Part shown: positions 42,203-54,387 of the stretch, piece after piece | How the letters are laid out: every line of letters starts with the position of its first letter | Numbering within the stretch: position 1 is the stretch's first letter | NCBI RefSeq assembly: GCF_020080835.1 | Contig: NC_058162.1 | Location: 12,980,612-13,044,611, forward strand | Length of the DNA stretch: 64,000 nucleotides | Direction of reading: 5' to 3' | DNA from: Cotesia glomerata | Taxonomy: Eukaryota > Arthropoda > Insecta > Hymenoptera > Braconidae | Translations under genes and position numbers: made by a program | Notes under the pieces: generated by a model | The model's input: only the letters and a program-made list of their open reading frames with translations | What the model was told of the DNA's origin: nothing | The model's database searches: none

Positions 42203-44020
42203 AGGGCCGAGAATTTAGTTTTTTTAAAAGAGAGAGACAGAAGATAGGTGTAGCCAAGTGTTCTGATTCGTCATAATAAATCAATTGTTTTTTGTTTTTC
42301 GCAATCAAGTGAAGACAGCAGCTTGAAGAAAAAATAAAAATTAGATTGCTAATCCAACATGAAAATATGAAAAATATGTCAAAAAAAATAGGTTGGTTTG
42401 CACATGTAAAGGTGCTTGTAAACAAATACAAGTCTGTACTGCTCAGATAAATAAAGAAGAGAATTTGAAGCACAGTGTTGGGACTAAAATGTTCGATAAA
42501 ATTAATTTAACGTGAACAGTGACAAGCTGGCAATTTCGCTGAAGATCGCGTAAAGGAATTGCTCCCGGTCTCACTGGTAATTTTGCTGGAGATCGCACTG
42601 ACGTTCTTTTTAAAGGTCTCGCTAGAACTCTTGCTGACAGTCTCGCTGGAGATCACGCTGACGGTTATTCTAGAGGTCTCGCTGACGGTCTCACTGGAGG
42701 TCGTTTTGCTGGAAGTTGTGCTAATGGTATTGCTGCCGGTCTCGCTTGGTGATTTTGCTGGCGATCAGGCTGACGGTCACGCTGGAGATCACGCTGACGA
42801 TCTCGCTGGAGATCGCGCTGACGATCTCGCTGGAGATCACGCTCACGATCTTTATGGAGGTCTTGCTGGTGATTTCCAGCGAGACTTCCAGAAAGACCGT
42901 CAGCGTGATCACCAGCGAGACCTCCAGAAAGATCGTCAGCGTTATTTCCAACGAGACTTCCAGAAATACAGTCAGCGTGATCACCAGCGAGACCTCTAGA
43001 AAGATCGTCAGCGTGATCTCCAGCGAGACTCCCAAAAAAACCGTCAGCGTGGTCACCAGCGAGACCTTCAGAAAAACCGTCAGCGTGATCTCCAGCGAGA
43101 CCTCCAGAAAGATTGTCAGTATGATCTCCAGCGATACCATCGCCGTGATCGCTAACAAAATTATCAGCGTGACCGGCAGCGTGATCTTCAGAAAGATCGT
43201 CAGCGTAATCACCAGCGTGACCTCCAGAAAGATCGTCAGCGTGATCTCCAGCGAGACCATCAGCAAGACCGTCAGCAAGAGTTTTAGCGAGACCTTTAGA
43301 AAGACCGTTGGCGTGATCTCCAGCGAGACCTCCAGAAAGACCGTCAGTGTGATCTCCAGAAAAACCGTCAGTGTGATCTTCAGAAAGACCGTCAGCGTGA
43401 TCTCCAGCGAGACCGTCAGCGTGATCTCCAGCGATACCATCACCGTGATCGCCATCAAAATTACCAGCGAAACTCCTAGCAATACCATCAGCTCAATCTC
43501 CAGCAAGATCTTTAGCAAGACCGTCAGCGAGACCTCTAAAAAGACCGTCAGCGTGATTTCCAGCAAGACCATCGGCAAGAGTTCTAGCGAGACCTCCAGC
43601 GAGACCTTCAAAAAGACCGTCAGTGCGATCCCCAGCAAAATTACCAGTGAGGCCGGGACCAATTCTTTTACGCGATCTTGAGCGAAATTGTCAGCTTGTT
43701 TACTGTTCTCTTTAAATTAATTTCATTAAATATTTTAGTCACAACACTGTGCTTCAAATTCTCTTCTTTATTTATCTGAGCAGTACAGACTTGTATTTGT
43801 TTACAAGCACCTTTACATCTGACAACCAACCTTTTTTTTTTGACATATTTTTCATATTTTCATGTTGGATTAGCAATCTAATTTTCATTTTTTCTTCAAG
43901 CTGCTGTCTTCACTTGATTGCGAAAAACAAAAAACAATTAATTTATTATGACCAATCAGAACGCTTGGCTACACCTATCTTCTGTCTCTCTCTTTTAAAA
44001 AAACTAAATTCTCGGCCCTA
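42203..44020. mobile_element. Foldback/hAT-like element H1 (1.82 kb)
   Basis: Starts TAGGGCCGAGAATTTAG and ends with its inverse, CTCGGCCCTA. The inverted ends run about 340 unique bases each, then pass into 36-bp tandem repeats that switch orientation near 42880. The first bases TAGGG fit the hAT end consensus. The flanks are GTGATCTC (left) and GAGATCAC (right), which are reverse complements and not direct repeats: both flanks are PolB N-terminal sequence facing outward. H1 is therefore a rearranged copy of H2, at the inner tip of the left arm. No transposase is encoded. Confidence 0.85.
42541..43690. repeat. 36-bp tandem array within H1
   Basis: Units such as GATCACCAGCGA-GACCTCCAGAAA-GATCGTCAGCGT, i.e. 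three diverged 12-mers. One orientation runs from 42541 to about 42880, the other to 43690. The unit is a multiple of three and lacks stops on both strands, so long artificial ORFs on both strands arise (12-residue repeats). Confidence 0.9.
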
Positions 44021-44209
44021 GAGATCACGTAACCGATGCCTTGATAAGAAAAATTGAAGAATTCTGTAACGAAAAATCCGGATGGCTTTTGTCGAAAATC
44101 TCAAATTTAGTAATAACAATGTCAAAATATCAACCCCTTCATGCTGGAATCTTAACTTTTGTGAGGATGCCTCAGAAGATAAGCGACCGATATGCAGTTT
44201 CTGAACAGA
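44021..44209 (+). pseudogene. Third PolB fragment (N-terminal region), short
   Basis: Reads in the PolB frame from GAGATCAC through GWLLSKISNLVITMSKY to the motif RYAV, then departs from the arm sequences at GAACA (44209). Residues differ from both arms (L for R, K for E and L for S), while the two arms agree with each other. So this 189-bp piece is a separate, more diverged copy. Confidence 0.8.
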
Positions 44210-44531
44210 CGGTGTCAAATATTATTATTAGGCGTTTACTTCCTTCATATTGTTATCCTGAGCCGATTGCTTTAATTTATTGTCAATAAATTAATAATAT
44301 TTTTATTAATTGAGAATTAATACGAGCAACCCCGAGTAATTTCCTCGATCCTTCTATAATTAAGTCGTACCCTTAAAGGCCCGCCACCCGACGAATAGAG
44401 TCCCGGACCGGAGTAGCCGGAATTGACGTGATTGGAGCAAAGCTCCTGGTGCCCAACAACAGGTAAGGCAGGTAGGCCAAGTTATTTATTTCGGATTTCG
44501 TCCTCAATAACGCACGAGTTCGAAATACCCG

Positions 44532-44578
<47 letters not shown>

Positions 44579-45370
44579 CAAATATAAATAATGCTGTGAA
44601 GCGGGAAAGAATAGGAGTTAAGGTAATTATTACGTGAAGCGTTCCACATTCACGTAACAGGATATTGGTAGGGAAGGATTGAGAAAGGAATGTGGAGAGG
44701 ATCATCTTAATGTGAGTTTATAGAATATGCGCCTAACAACAGGTAAGGCAGGTAGGCCAAGTTATTTATTTCGGGTTTCGTCCTCGATAACGCACGAGTT
44801 CGAAATACCCGTTATAGTATATATATACATAAATACATAGATAAACTTTTAAGCCAACGTCATTTTTCGACATTACTCAATGAAATAAAACATATTATGA
44901 CAAAATTTTATAAAAATTACGATATGACAACGGCTACAATAGTTAGATTTCTAAAGAAATCTACCTAAAAATTAGGAAAACCGTTGACCCTGAAGGCCAT
45001 CCCTACAACTTCCCGCTGATTCCGTTGATACATGGCCTTTTTTCTGAGCTCTTTGAGCCCAAAAATACAATTTGTGTGTTGTTTTGAGTTCTCCGAGCTT
45101 AAAACGATACCTTATCTATGCTTTTGAGCTCTTGAGCTCAAAAGTCTGATAGAAGTTTCATAGAACACTATTTTTTGAATTTTCAAACCGCAATAACTTT
45201 TAAATGAATGAACCGATTTTTACGCAGTTGGCGGCATTCTACGCAGTTTTTCAAGCCTCATTACGAATTCTTAAGTTTCAATTAGTCAAACTAGAAATTT
45301 CGGAGTAACTCCGAAAAAACACTTTTGTTGGTTTTCTTTCGTTCACGATATCTCTCGAACGAATCAACCA
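44210..45370. repeat. Mixed repeats between the arms (90-bp direct repeat, TA run)
   Basis: A 90-bp segment (AACAACAGGTAAGGCAGGTA ... CGAAATACCCGTTATA) occurs twice in direct orientation, at 44451-44540 and 44731-44820. Between the two are a (TA)n run (44535-44577) and the dispersed repeat also found at 13978. The pair is only about 280 bases apart and could be the ends of a small non-autonomous element. 44840-45370 has no recognised feature. Confidence 0.7.
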
Positions 45371-47210
45371 AAAATTAAAATTCATTCATAGCCACCCAGA
45401 GCCTCAACTTCACACTTACTACTAATTTTTCACATGAAAATTACTTTAATCATTCTAAATAAAAATAAAAATTTATTTATAGCTGCCCAGTGCCTCTTAA
45501 TTATCGTTCCTACTGGTTCTTCAATCAAGAATTATTTTAAGTATTGTTAATTGAAATGAAAATTCATTCCCAGCCACCCAGTGTCTCTTACACAACCTCG
45601 CTACTAATTTTCTGAATCAAAAATACTCTAATCATTCGAAATAATAATAAAAATTCATTCATAGCCGCTTAGGGCCTCTAACTGACTCTTGCTACTTATT
45701 TTTCAATTAAAAATTACTCTTATTACTCCGAATAAAAAAAAAAATTAATTCATAGCTGCTCATTGCCTCTCGCTGACCCTCACTACTCATTTTTTATTTA
45801 AAAATTACTTTTATTATTCCCACTAAAAATAAAAATTCATTCCTACTCGCTCAGTGTCTCTTAGACATCCTCGCTACTTATGTTCTGAATAAAAATCACT
45901 CTAATCATTCGAAATAATAATAAAAATTCATTCATAGCCACTCAGGGAAGGGCTTCTTAGACACCCTCGCTACTTATGTTCTGAATAAAAATTACTCAAA
46001 TCATTCGAAATAATAATAAATATTCATTCATAGCCGCTCAGGGCCTCTAACTGACCCTCGTTACTTATTTTTCAATTAAAAATTATTCTAAGTACTTGGA
46101 ATACAAATAAAAATTAATTCATAACTGCTCATTGCCTCTTACACTGACCCTCACTACTTGTTTTTCATTTAAAAATTACTTCAATTATCCCAAATAAAAA
46201 TAAAAATCCATTCATAGCCACCCAGGGGCTAGTACTTACCCTCGCTACTTGTTTTTCAATTAAAAATTATTTGAATGATTCGAAATAATAATAACAATTC
46301 ATTCATAGCCGCCTTGTGCCTCTAACTGAATCTCGCTACTTATTTTTCAATTAAAAATTATTCCAACTATTCCCAATAAAAATAAAAATTCATTTATAAC
46401 CGCCAAGTGCCTCTTACTCGACCTAGTTACTCGATTTTCAATCAAAAATTACTTTAAATATTCGAAATAAAAATAAAAATTCATTCATAGCCTCCCAATG
46501 CTTTTAACTGACCCTCGCTACTTATTTTTCAATTGAAAATTATTCTTATTTTTCCGAATAAAAATAAAAATTTATTCATAGCCACCCAGTACCTCTTACT
46601 CACCCTTGCTACTTATTTTTCATTTATAAATTACTTCAATTATTCTAGATTGAAATAAAAATTTATCCCAAGCCGCCCAGTGTCTCTTACACACCCTTGC
46701 TACTTATTTTTTAATTAAAAATTATTTTAATCATTCGAAATACTAATAAAAATTCATCCATAGCCGCTCAGGGCCTTACACTGACCCTCGCTACTTAATA
46801 TTAAATTGAAAATTACTGTTATTATTCGAAATAAAAATAAAAATTCATTCATAGCTGCCCAGTGCCTCTTACTGACCCTCGCTACTTATTTTTTATTTAA
46901 AAGTTAGTTTAATTATTCTAATTAAAAATCAAAATTCTGTCATGGCTACCCAAGGCCTCTAACTGACCCTCTCTACCTATTTTTCAATTAACGATTACTT
47001 TAATTACATCAAATAAAAAAAAAAATATTCAGACACAACCGCCCAGTGCCTTGTTAATGATTGTTTAATCAACAATTACTTTAATTTTCCTAATGAATAA
47101 AAAAGTCCAGTAACTTTTGCCCTCTGCCTTTTTCTGAGCCCCGCTACTGATTCTTCATTAAAAATTTCTTCAATTATTTTAATTAAAAATCAAAATTCAG
47201 TCGTGCCGAT
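45371..47210 (+). repeat. Diverged tandem array, about 91-bp unit, about 20 copies
   Basis: The phrases ATTCATAGCCGCCCAGTGCC, CTGACCCTCGCTACTTATTT and TTCAATTAAAAATTA recur every 88-94 bases. Copies differ at 10-25 percent of sites, so the array is old. No ORF crosses it. Confidence 0.92.
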
Positions 47211-47937
47211 TGAGTTCAGTAAAATCTCCTTTTTTTCCTGTCGAATTTGGTCAAATCTTGTGCCTGTAATAAAAAAAATAAAAATATCCTCACTCACATT
47301 CATACGTGCATTGTTACCGTTACACTGACGCTAGCCCACACTAGCGCACGATCTTACACATTCACCTAGCATCACGTACGTCCGCCGTCCACGTTTGTTC
47401 CGTCCCCACTCTCGGTCTACTGCGCGAGACGCAGGCAGCAGATCTCTCGTCTTACTCTCGCGTCTCTTTTTGCCTTTCCGCTCACTTTTCATTCTTCTGT
47501 CGCGCGCTCCTGATTGGTCACTTTCATTAATTAATTATTAATTATCCATGCGTCTGATTCAAAAATGGCTAAGGACTTTTCGTCTCAGAATATTTTTCTC
47601 TTTCAATCCCTACAATGGGGTGCGCGACTTTTGGGACACCCTGTATATGTATTTCGTGGACGCATAATTTTTTTTATATAAATATTCTAAGATTACATCT
47701 TTGAATTACAGAAGGAGTTTTGAATCTCACACTTTGCATATCTCAGTCAAAAGAAATTGAATCTCACATCTAGCGTATATCATATGATCTAAAAAGTTTG
47801 ATTTAACAACTGTTAGTGATTTATATGAGCATTAAGTTGTTTTTGCGAATTTTTTTGCAAATTTTTTGCAAATTATTAACAATTGTTAGTGATTTATACT
47901 AGCATTAGTTGTGTTTTTGCGAATTTTTTTTGCAAAT
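47211..47937. other. Spacer upstream of PolB N-terminal ORF, with Tc1/mariner-like end
   Basis: Near 47625-47650 the sequence CGACTTTTGGGACACCCTGTA is the reverse of a terminal repeat common among insect mariner-type MITEs (TACAGGGTGTCCC); no partner end was found. At 47811-47860 and 47884-47938 a direct repeat (TGTTAGTGATTTATA ... TTTTTGCGAATTTTTT) lies just before the ATG and may be part of the PolB promoter. Confidence 0.45.
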
Positions 47938-48513
47938 ATGTCTCAACAAATAATAGAAGCTATTCACAGCCTGGTGGATACAGTGTCTGAATCTTATAAC
48001 GATTTAAAATCTAACCAAGTGAGTGTTGAACAATGTGAACGGTGTTTTAATGTTTGCCAAGATACTATTAACTATTTTGATACTATCTTATCAGATCCGC
48101 AGACCAGTGTGTATGTGAAACGCAGTGTTAAAACACAGATTACCCTTCTGCATTGGTATAGTGAACAGTTTTTACTATTGAGTAGTCAAGTTGCAGGTAG
48201 TGATTTAAATCAACAGAATAATTCTATTAAATGGCAAGATCTTGGGAATGCCTTTTCAAATAACATTAAGACTGGCTCAGTTATTAACCGTACTCATATA
48301 AATATCGGGAAATTTTTGACTTTTTCTGAGAATCTTGTTTGTGCAAAAGTTCAAGAAATGTTAAATAAAGTGAACAGTTTAAAAATTCATGTTGAATTTT
48401 TTGGCAAATTTGAGATTCCTACCACTAACCGAGAAGAAATGAAATCTTCCGTAGCACAAAATCGTGAAATATTAGTATCTACAGATATTGTTGATTGGTA
48501 TAGAGATCACTAG
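47938..48513 (+). CDS. N-terminal region of the PolB protein, cut off by H2
   Basis: Frame from ATG 47938 to a TAG that is created by the first bases of H2. About 191 residues, mostly helical, beginning SQQIIEAIHSLVDTVSES with a CERCFNVCQ segment and ending in VDWYRDH. The last bases, GAGATCAC, recur at the other edge of H2 in the same frame as PolB. So this was the N-terminus of the polymerase before H2 jumped in. The same kind of helical N-terminal extension is known from arthropod PolB proteins of this type (from memory). An upstream GTG at 47911 is in frame, but ATG 47938 fits the family better. No copy is found in the left arm. Confidence 0.8.
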   Translation: MSQQIIEAIHSLVDTVSESYNDLKSNQVSVEQCERCFNVCQDTINYFDTILSDPQTSVYVKRSVKTQITLLHWYSEQFLLLSSQVAGSDLNQQNNSIKWQDLGNAFSNNIKTGSVINRTHINIGKFLTFSENLVCAKVQEMLNKVNSLKIHVEFFGKFEIPTTNREEMKSSVAQNREILVSTDIVDWYRDH

Positions 48514-48822
48514 GGCCGAGAATTTAGTTTTTTTAAAAGATTGATTGATTGATAATTTATTATTAATGCCAAGGCACAAGCCAAATGGCAATTTTAAATA
48601 CAATATGATTTACAAATAGAGTAATAATAGCAAAATTACATAAGTACATAAACTAGAATATAAATCTTATATATAAATTTATATTTATTTTTATCTGATT
48701 CAACTAACGAACTCAATAAATTATTTAATTAAAAACAGCTGATTAAAGAACAAAGTTGGAGAATTGAACACTTCGAATCTAACAGTAATTTTCAGAGAAT
48801 TTGTCACTTTACAATAACATAA

Positions 48823-51639
48823 TTAATAATCCAAATTCAACAGATGGTCAAACATTTTATTTTTAAATACTTCAAGACTAGATGAGTTGACAATCTCTTC
48901 AGGTAGTTCTTCCCACAATCGTATTACACCTAATTGAAATGACCGCTCCATGAAGGTCGTAGCAAAATGCGGAAACTTATAAAGAGAGTGTTTTTTGGCT
49001 GCTAACCTATCTGAACGTCTGACTTCAGTCTCCTCAACAAAAGAATCTCGCAGGTACTTGGGTTTACCAACCTGAAGTAGCTTAAAGAAGAAACAACTCA
49101 TGAAATACATTCTACGATATTTCACAGTGAGCCATCCCAATTCTCGTCGATAAGGTGTTATATGCTCATCATTTTTAAGATTAAAAATGAATCTAATTGA
49201 GCAATTTATTGCACGTTGAAGTTTCAAGTCATTTTCAGATGTTGAGTCTACTAATACGATGGAACAGTAATCAATAAGTGGTAGGATGGTTGATGATACT
49301 AACAATTTCCTGATGTCAGTTGAGAAAATGTTCTTCCGAACCTTGAGAGAATGCAAGGCTAAGTTAATTTTGCTAACCACTAGCTTGAAATGATAATTCC
49401 AACTTAGGTTTCTACTGATGTGTAATCCCAAGCACTTGGCAGTGTCGACATATGAAATTATGACACCATTTATAATAATAGGTGGCAGATCAAAATTACT
49501 CAGTTGTTTCAGCTTGCTATTTGAACTCAAGATCATTGCTTTGGTCTTGGACAAATTTATCTCCAAGCCATGCTTCCTTGCCCAATCCGCAACTGATTGT
49601 GCATCAATGTTGACCTGTCTGACTGCCTCTTGTAATTGATACACAAAGAAGTGTAGATAAATATATTTGTCGTCAGCAAACAGGCCATAGTTACAATACA
49701 CTAGCCATCTGACAACAGAATTCATGACAATTAAAAACAAGATTGGACCAAGCACAGAACCTTGAGGAACACCAGATGAGGTTCTAAGGAGCTGAATGGG
49801 AGTCCCAAGATCATTCAGTATTGACTGAGAGCGATTTGATAGGTAGGAGAAAAACCAGATAATTGTTTCCATAGAATAACCAAGCTCAAATAACGCAATC
49901 AGTATGATTTTGGGGTCAACATAGTCAAAAGCCTTACTCAAATCAAATAAGACTATTATAGTTAGTTTATTCTTGTCCATCGCCTGCCTAATATCATCAG
50001 TAAGCCTCAATAATGCTGATTGAGTGCTGTGGTGCTTCCTAAATCCAGACTGAAAAGGATCAAGTAATTCATTGTCTTCCAGATAGGTTATCACTTGATT
50101 TTCAATGATTCTCTCAAACACTTTGGCGAGATGTGATAAATTTGCAATAGGACAGGTGTCTGACGGAGACCTTGGTGGTGCGATCTTATTCAAAGGTATT
50201 ATGTAAATAATCTTCCAAATATCAGGAAAAATACCAGTGTCAAGGGATCTATTAAATAAAGCTGTGAGAAAGAGTGAGATTTGCGGAAGATGATCTCTTA
50301 ACCATCTTAGATCAAGTCCATCAGGACTTTTGCCCTTCGATTTGGATAGCGTAAGATGCAGTGCCTTCGTTACATCAACAATGTCAATTTTGGTCCAGTT
50401 AAATAGACACTCAACTAGCCTTGAATGGTTCTCGGGCAAAAAATCAACAAAATTTCTATCGCAAGATGGGTGTTTTCTTCCTATGTTGGCGTAATACTCA
50501 TTTAATTCAAGAGCATCAAAAAAATTTAGCGGCAAAGAAGGGTTAGATTTAATTAGTCCAAGATGTTTAAGCTTACTCCAAATAGATGAACCATATGAAA
50601 GATTTGAAAGAATAGTTTTTAAGTATTCTTCACGAGCATGATTCAACTCAGTTTTTAATTTTTTTCTCTTAATTCTAAAAAGAGCAAGCAGATTTAGATC
50701 CCGAGTTCTCCTAGCTTTTTTATAAATTTCATCACGTTCTTTGCACTTCATTTTTAATTCTTTTGTAAACCAGGGATTACCATGACGGACTATCTTCTTA
50801 GTAATTTCTGGTGCAAACAAATCCAGAGAAGATAGAACACCAGATTTGAAGATAATCAGCAACTCATTTGGATCCGAATTCTCTAGTACAGCATTATCAA
50901 TTCTTAAAGTGTTCATCAAGGTTCTTGAAAGAGCTTGATGATCACAATTCTTAAGGTTTCTAAAGGTAACTTTCTTTGGTGCTGGTTTTGAACAATTTAA
51001 TTTATATTTACAAAATAAATAGTCATGGCCATCAATGAACGGAGAGTCGGATTTAGCAAAAGAAACTAATTTACTCTCACTGTCAAGCAGGATGACATCC
51101 AACCAAGAATCATGATTATTTTTATGAAAAGTAGCTCCGTAAGGTACGCAGAACAGTGACGATTCAAGAATAAAGTCTTTCAGGTGCCTTGCAGTGTAAC
51201 TATCATCCAACAAATTACAATTTAAATCACCAGCTATGATTATGTTATTGAAATTTGGAGCAAATCTTGAAAAAATGTCAAAGAATTCGTTGAGAAATAG
51301 CCCTTTCGGTCTTCTGTAAATGCAAGATAATAAAAGGTGAGATCCAGAGAATAAGGTGACATCAGCTATCAAATATTCTGGTTGGTTTAAATAATCAGAA
51401 GTTGAAATATGTAAAACCTTGACTTCTACGGATTCATGGACAAGACAGGCCACTCCACCTCCCTGGATGTAACAACCAGTATCTGCATGTTTAAGGGTTC
51501 GATCTCTTCGAACAATATTGTAGCCATTCAGTAAAAAGATACTGTTATCGTGTAAGGGTTTTAACCTCGTTTCAACCAGGATAATTATATTAGGTTGCGT
51601 ATCATTAATCAAATTCAAGAATTGAGCAGTATGGCCAAT
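48823..51639 (-). pseudogene. LINE ORF2: APE endonuclease and reverse transcriptase (interrupted by LTR)
   Basis: About 931 residues open, plus a few residues beyond the solo LTR. Endonuclease: VETRL, YRRP, AGDLNCNL, and DVILLD/DGHDY near the end of the domain. Reverse transcriptase: FDLSKAFDYVDP (motif A), SSGVPQGSVLGP (motif B) and FADDKYI (motif C), then a thumb and Cys-poor C-terminus. Skipping the 1372-bp LTR restores the expected start SLNINSLIGH in frame, which matches the ORF2 start of the other LINE. Thus ORF2 was intact until the LTR inserted. The domain order APE-RT without RNase H fits CR1/Jockey-type elements. Confidence 0.9.
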
Positions 51640-51644
51640 AAGGC

Positions 51645-53016
51645 TGTTACGAGTGGAAACTTTGGTTAATTTAATGAGTAATACAAAATATTCCTACTGT
51701 AAGGCAATTGAAATAGAAGGATCAGGATTTAAGAAAATAAAAGAAGAACAGGTACTACTATGGAAACTTTGGTCAACTTAATGAGTAATACAAAATATTC
51801 CTACTGCAAGCCAATTTCAATACAAGTATCAGGATTTAAGAAAGTAAAAGAAGAAGAGGGGTTGAAATCGATTAAAAGGAGCGCCGGAAAATAAATAAAC
51901 ACAGGTCGAAACAACGTTTGCGCGACTAACGAGAACAGGATGACAGAAAACAAAGTAGGGAGCTTCACGCTAAAAGTTAAGGGTGCCACATATCACCCCG
52001 TGTTCGTACTAGTGGAATCAGGACTCCAGGAAAAAGAAGAATAAAGACTGTAACTATGCGAATGTGGACGGTAATATTCCATTTAAGGTCCCCCACGAAC
52101 AATACAGGATTCACATGAGTGGTACCTAACACCATTCTAAAGTGAGTCACCTGAGGAATATTCCAGAATAAAATCCATCCCTTAGCAGTATTATAAAAAG
52201 CAAGCATCGGACTGCCAGAGCCAGTGCGTCAGGAGCTTTCGAACTAAGAGTAGGCCAGTGTGTCAGGAGCTTTTAAACTAAGAGTAGGCCAGTGCGTCAG
52301 GAGCTTTTAAACTAAGAGGAAGCTCTCAACAAAGTGTAGTACAGTACAATTTCGGGAACTCTTTTGTCTTGAATAAGATTCCAATCAACTAAATTTCAAT
52401 TTCTAATCGACATCTATTTATTTCTACTGAAATCAAGCATCGATTTCGAAAATTAAAATTAAATACAACAGAGTAAATATCGAATTAGGCTCCATCATTC
52501 ATCAACTTCAGCATTGAAGCTGACAATCAACTTAGTGTCTCGCGCACTTAACATCGGAGGACCTTCCAGTTTCAATGCCTCCATTCTCCAGATTCAACAT
52601 CTCCAACCTCTAGACGAATCAACGCCAAGTTCATTGCGACATCACCTTCAACAACGAAGACGACCAAAAATTCAACTTCACGCAATTACTCACTGGCCAA
52701 TTCCAATCGTAACAACCCGGTAGAGAAGTATTCCGTAACAACATCCTGAGTGTACCAGTTATAAATAAAACACCTATTTAATATTATTCAAATCGTAAGT
52801 AAATATTTAATTTCTTTCTTTAATATTTCATTTTCTCCTCTTTTCCTTTTTCCAACCGGTTCTGATGGTCATCCCTTAGTGTTAATTAGTCAATAAGTTT
52901 CTAACTCAAAGAGATCTGTCAATAAGTGTGACTGCCACTCCCAGGGTAAAGGCATTTAGTTGTCTGACCGTACAAACAAGCAGTTGATCACATTTGTGTC
53001 GTCCCAGGACGTAACA
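51645..53016. mobile_element. Solo LTR (1372 bp) with 5-bp target duplication
   Basis: Begins TGTTACGAGTGG and ends GGACGTAACA, a TG...CA pair with 7-base inverted ends (TGTTACG/CGTAACA). AAGGC is duplicated at 51640-51644 and 53017-53021. Inside are a direct repeat of about 100 bases (51657 and 51761) and a 41-bp repeat in three copies (52216-52330). No coding capacity. Probably the LTR of a Gypsy element after LTR-LTR recombination; the parent element is not in the window. Confidence 0.87.
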
Positions 53017-53097
53017 AAGGCTATTTATATTTAGACTAAGTACATTTAGTGATGAAGATATATTTTTTGTTGAGCTATTAGTTGAATCAGTTGACTG

Positions 53098-54387
53098 TTA
53101 ATCTAGTTTAGTAAGATCAGAAACACATTTAATTTTAAATATTTCAGAGCCATCATCTCTTTTCGCAAAAATTTGTCCACTTGTCACCCAAACATACTTG
53201 ATCTTTTTTAATTTAGCCTTTTCTTTAGTTTGTAAAAGTAGTTTATACATCTCAGGCAGTAAAAATTCATTGATGTATATAGCACCTTTGAAGTTTTGAT
53301 CAACATAGTCCGGAAACATAATTTTAGCTAAAAGATTTTTTGACTTGCGTTTCGAACTTATAATGAAATCACGCACTCGAGAAGACTTCAAATCAACAAG
53401 ATAAGAATGATTAACCTTATCTTGTCTCGGTCTACATTTATTTTGAAATTCGCGAACGCTCAAAACGTCACTGACCAGATGCGGCAACTCTAGGGCATTT
53501 AAAACAGCAGACTGAATTTCAGAAGGCGATAAATTATCAGCCACCGAATTGGGAATACCTGCAATTACCAACTCAGTTGTACTTCCTGATAGAGATGAAG
53601 TAGACGAAGTTTCTCTGTTTTCAAGATTGACTATCTTGTTCAGATCTGCTAGATTATTATGCATTGTATTCATATTAGATTTATAATCTTCTTTTAATTT
53701 TTTGATTTCCGAGTTCAACTCCGAAATTGACTCAGCATTTGTTTTTACACTCATCTTAACTTCCGAAAGGTCAGCCACAGTAGCAGCTTGTGAATTTTTG
53801 AGATCAGTAATTTGCGTACTAAGATCTTCAAGTTTCTTATTCACTGACATGTTCGATGATAGAAACTGTTCCATCATAGTTGTCATCTTATCATCAAGTG
53901 TCTTTTCAAACCAGTCTGAAGGTAGCTGCAACATTTCTGGTGATGGAATAGATTAATGAAACACTGAGTCTGGACCAGGAGATATCGGTGTATTTGGTGT
54001 GACGGGTGATTTCAATGAGGTTGATACACGAGCTGTGGATAAGCGAACAAGTGAGGTAGATCCACGAGCTTTAAATGTATGATCAAGAGGTGAAGAGCTG
54101 GCAGACGTGAAACTAGAAACTGAGGAGGTGTTAGAGCTAGTAGATTTTATCGAAGCAAGTCTCGTTTTTGCATCTAAATTTCCCAGGAGATAGTTAAATT
54201 GTTTTCTGCAACAATCAGTGAGCGGCCTGTTTTTTACATAATCTCGTGCACAACCAGAATGACAATGCTGTTGACAAGTGTTACAAATAACAGATGATTT
54301 AACAGGTCTCTTGCATTTGACACATGTGTCAGGCACCAATGGCATAACCAGAAGATTGGAAGTAAAATTACTTCTCAATACACACAC
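53098..54387 (-). pseudogene. LINE ORF1, PHD finger and coiled coil, one stop
   Basis: One frame of about 430 codons broken by a single TAA (near 53953) after residue 144. The N-terminus holds a PHD-like finger (CVKCKRPV, CNTCQQHCHSGC, then CC). The second half has a coiled coil and an RRM-like end close to the ORF1 at 39004-40404 (both end DLTKLD). It ends about 50 bases before ORF2. The stop lies in the linker, so translation would give a finger-only fragment. Confidence 0.84.

Noticed and set aside
42559..43681. Long ORFs of 146, 311 and 313 residues on both strands with VSLEITLTVFLE-like repeats
   Set aside because: They are by-products of a stop-free 36-bp tandem array; indels and strand switches in H1 and H2 do not respect one protein frame.
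45371..47210. CRISPR-like array (regular repeats with spacers)
   Set aside because: The whole unit is repeated with gradual divergence, there are no unique spacers, and the setting is eukaryotic.
47625..47655. Complete mariner-type MITE
   Set aside because: Only one end (reverse of TACAGGGTGTCCC) was found; no partner terminal repeat or TA duplication could be placed.
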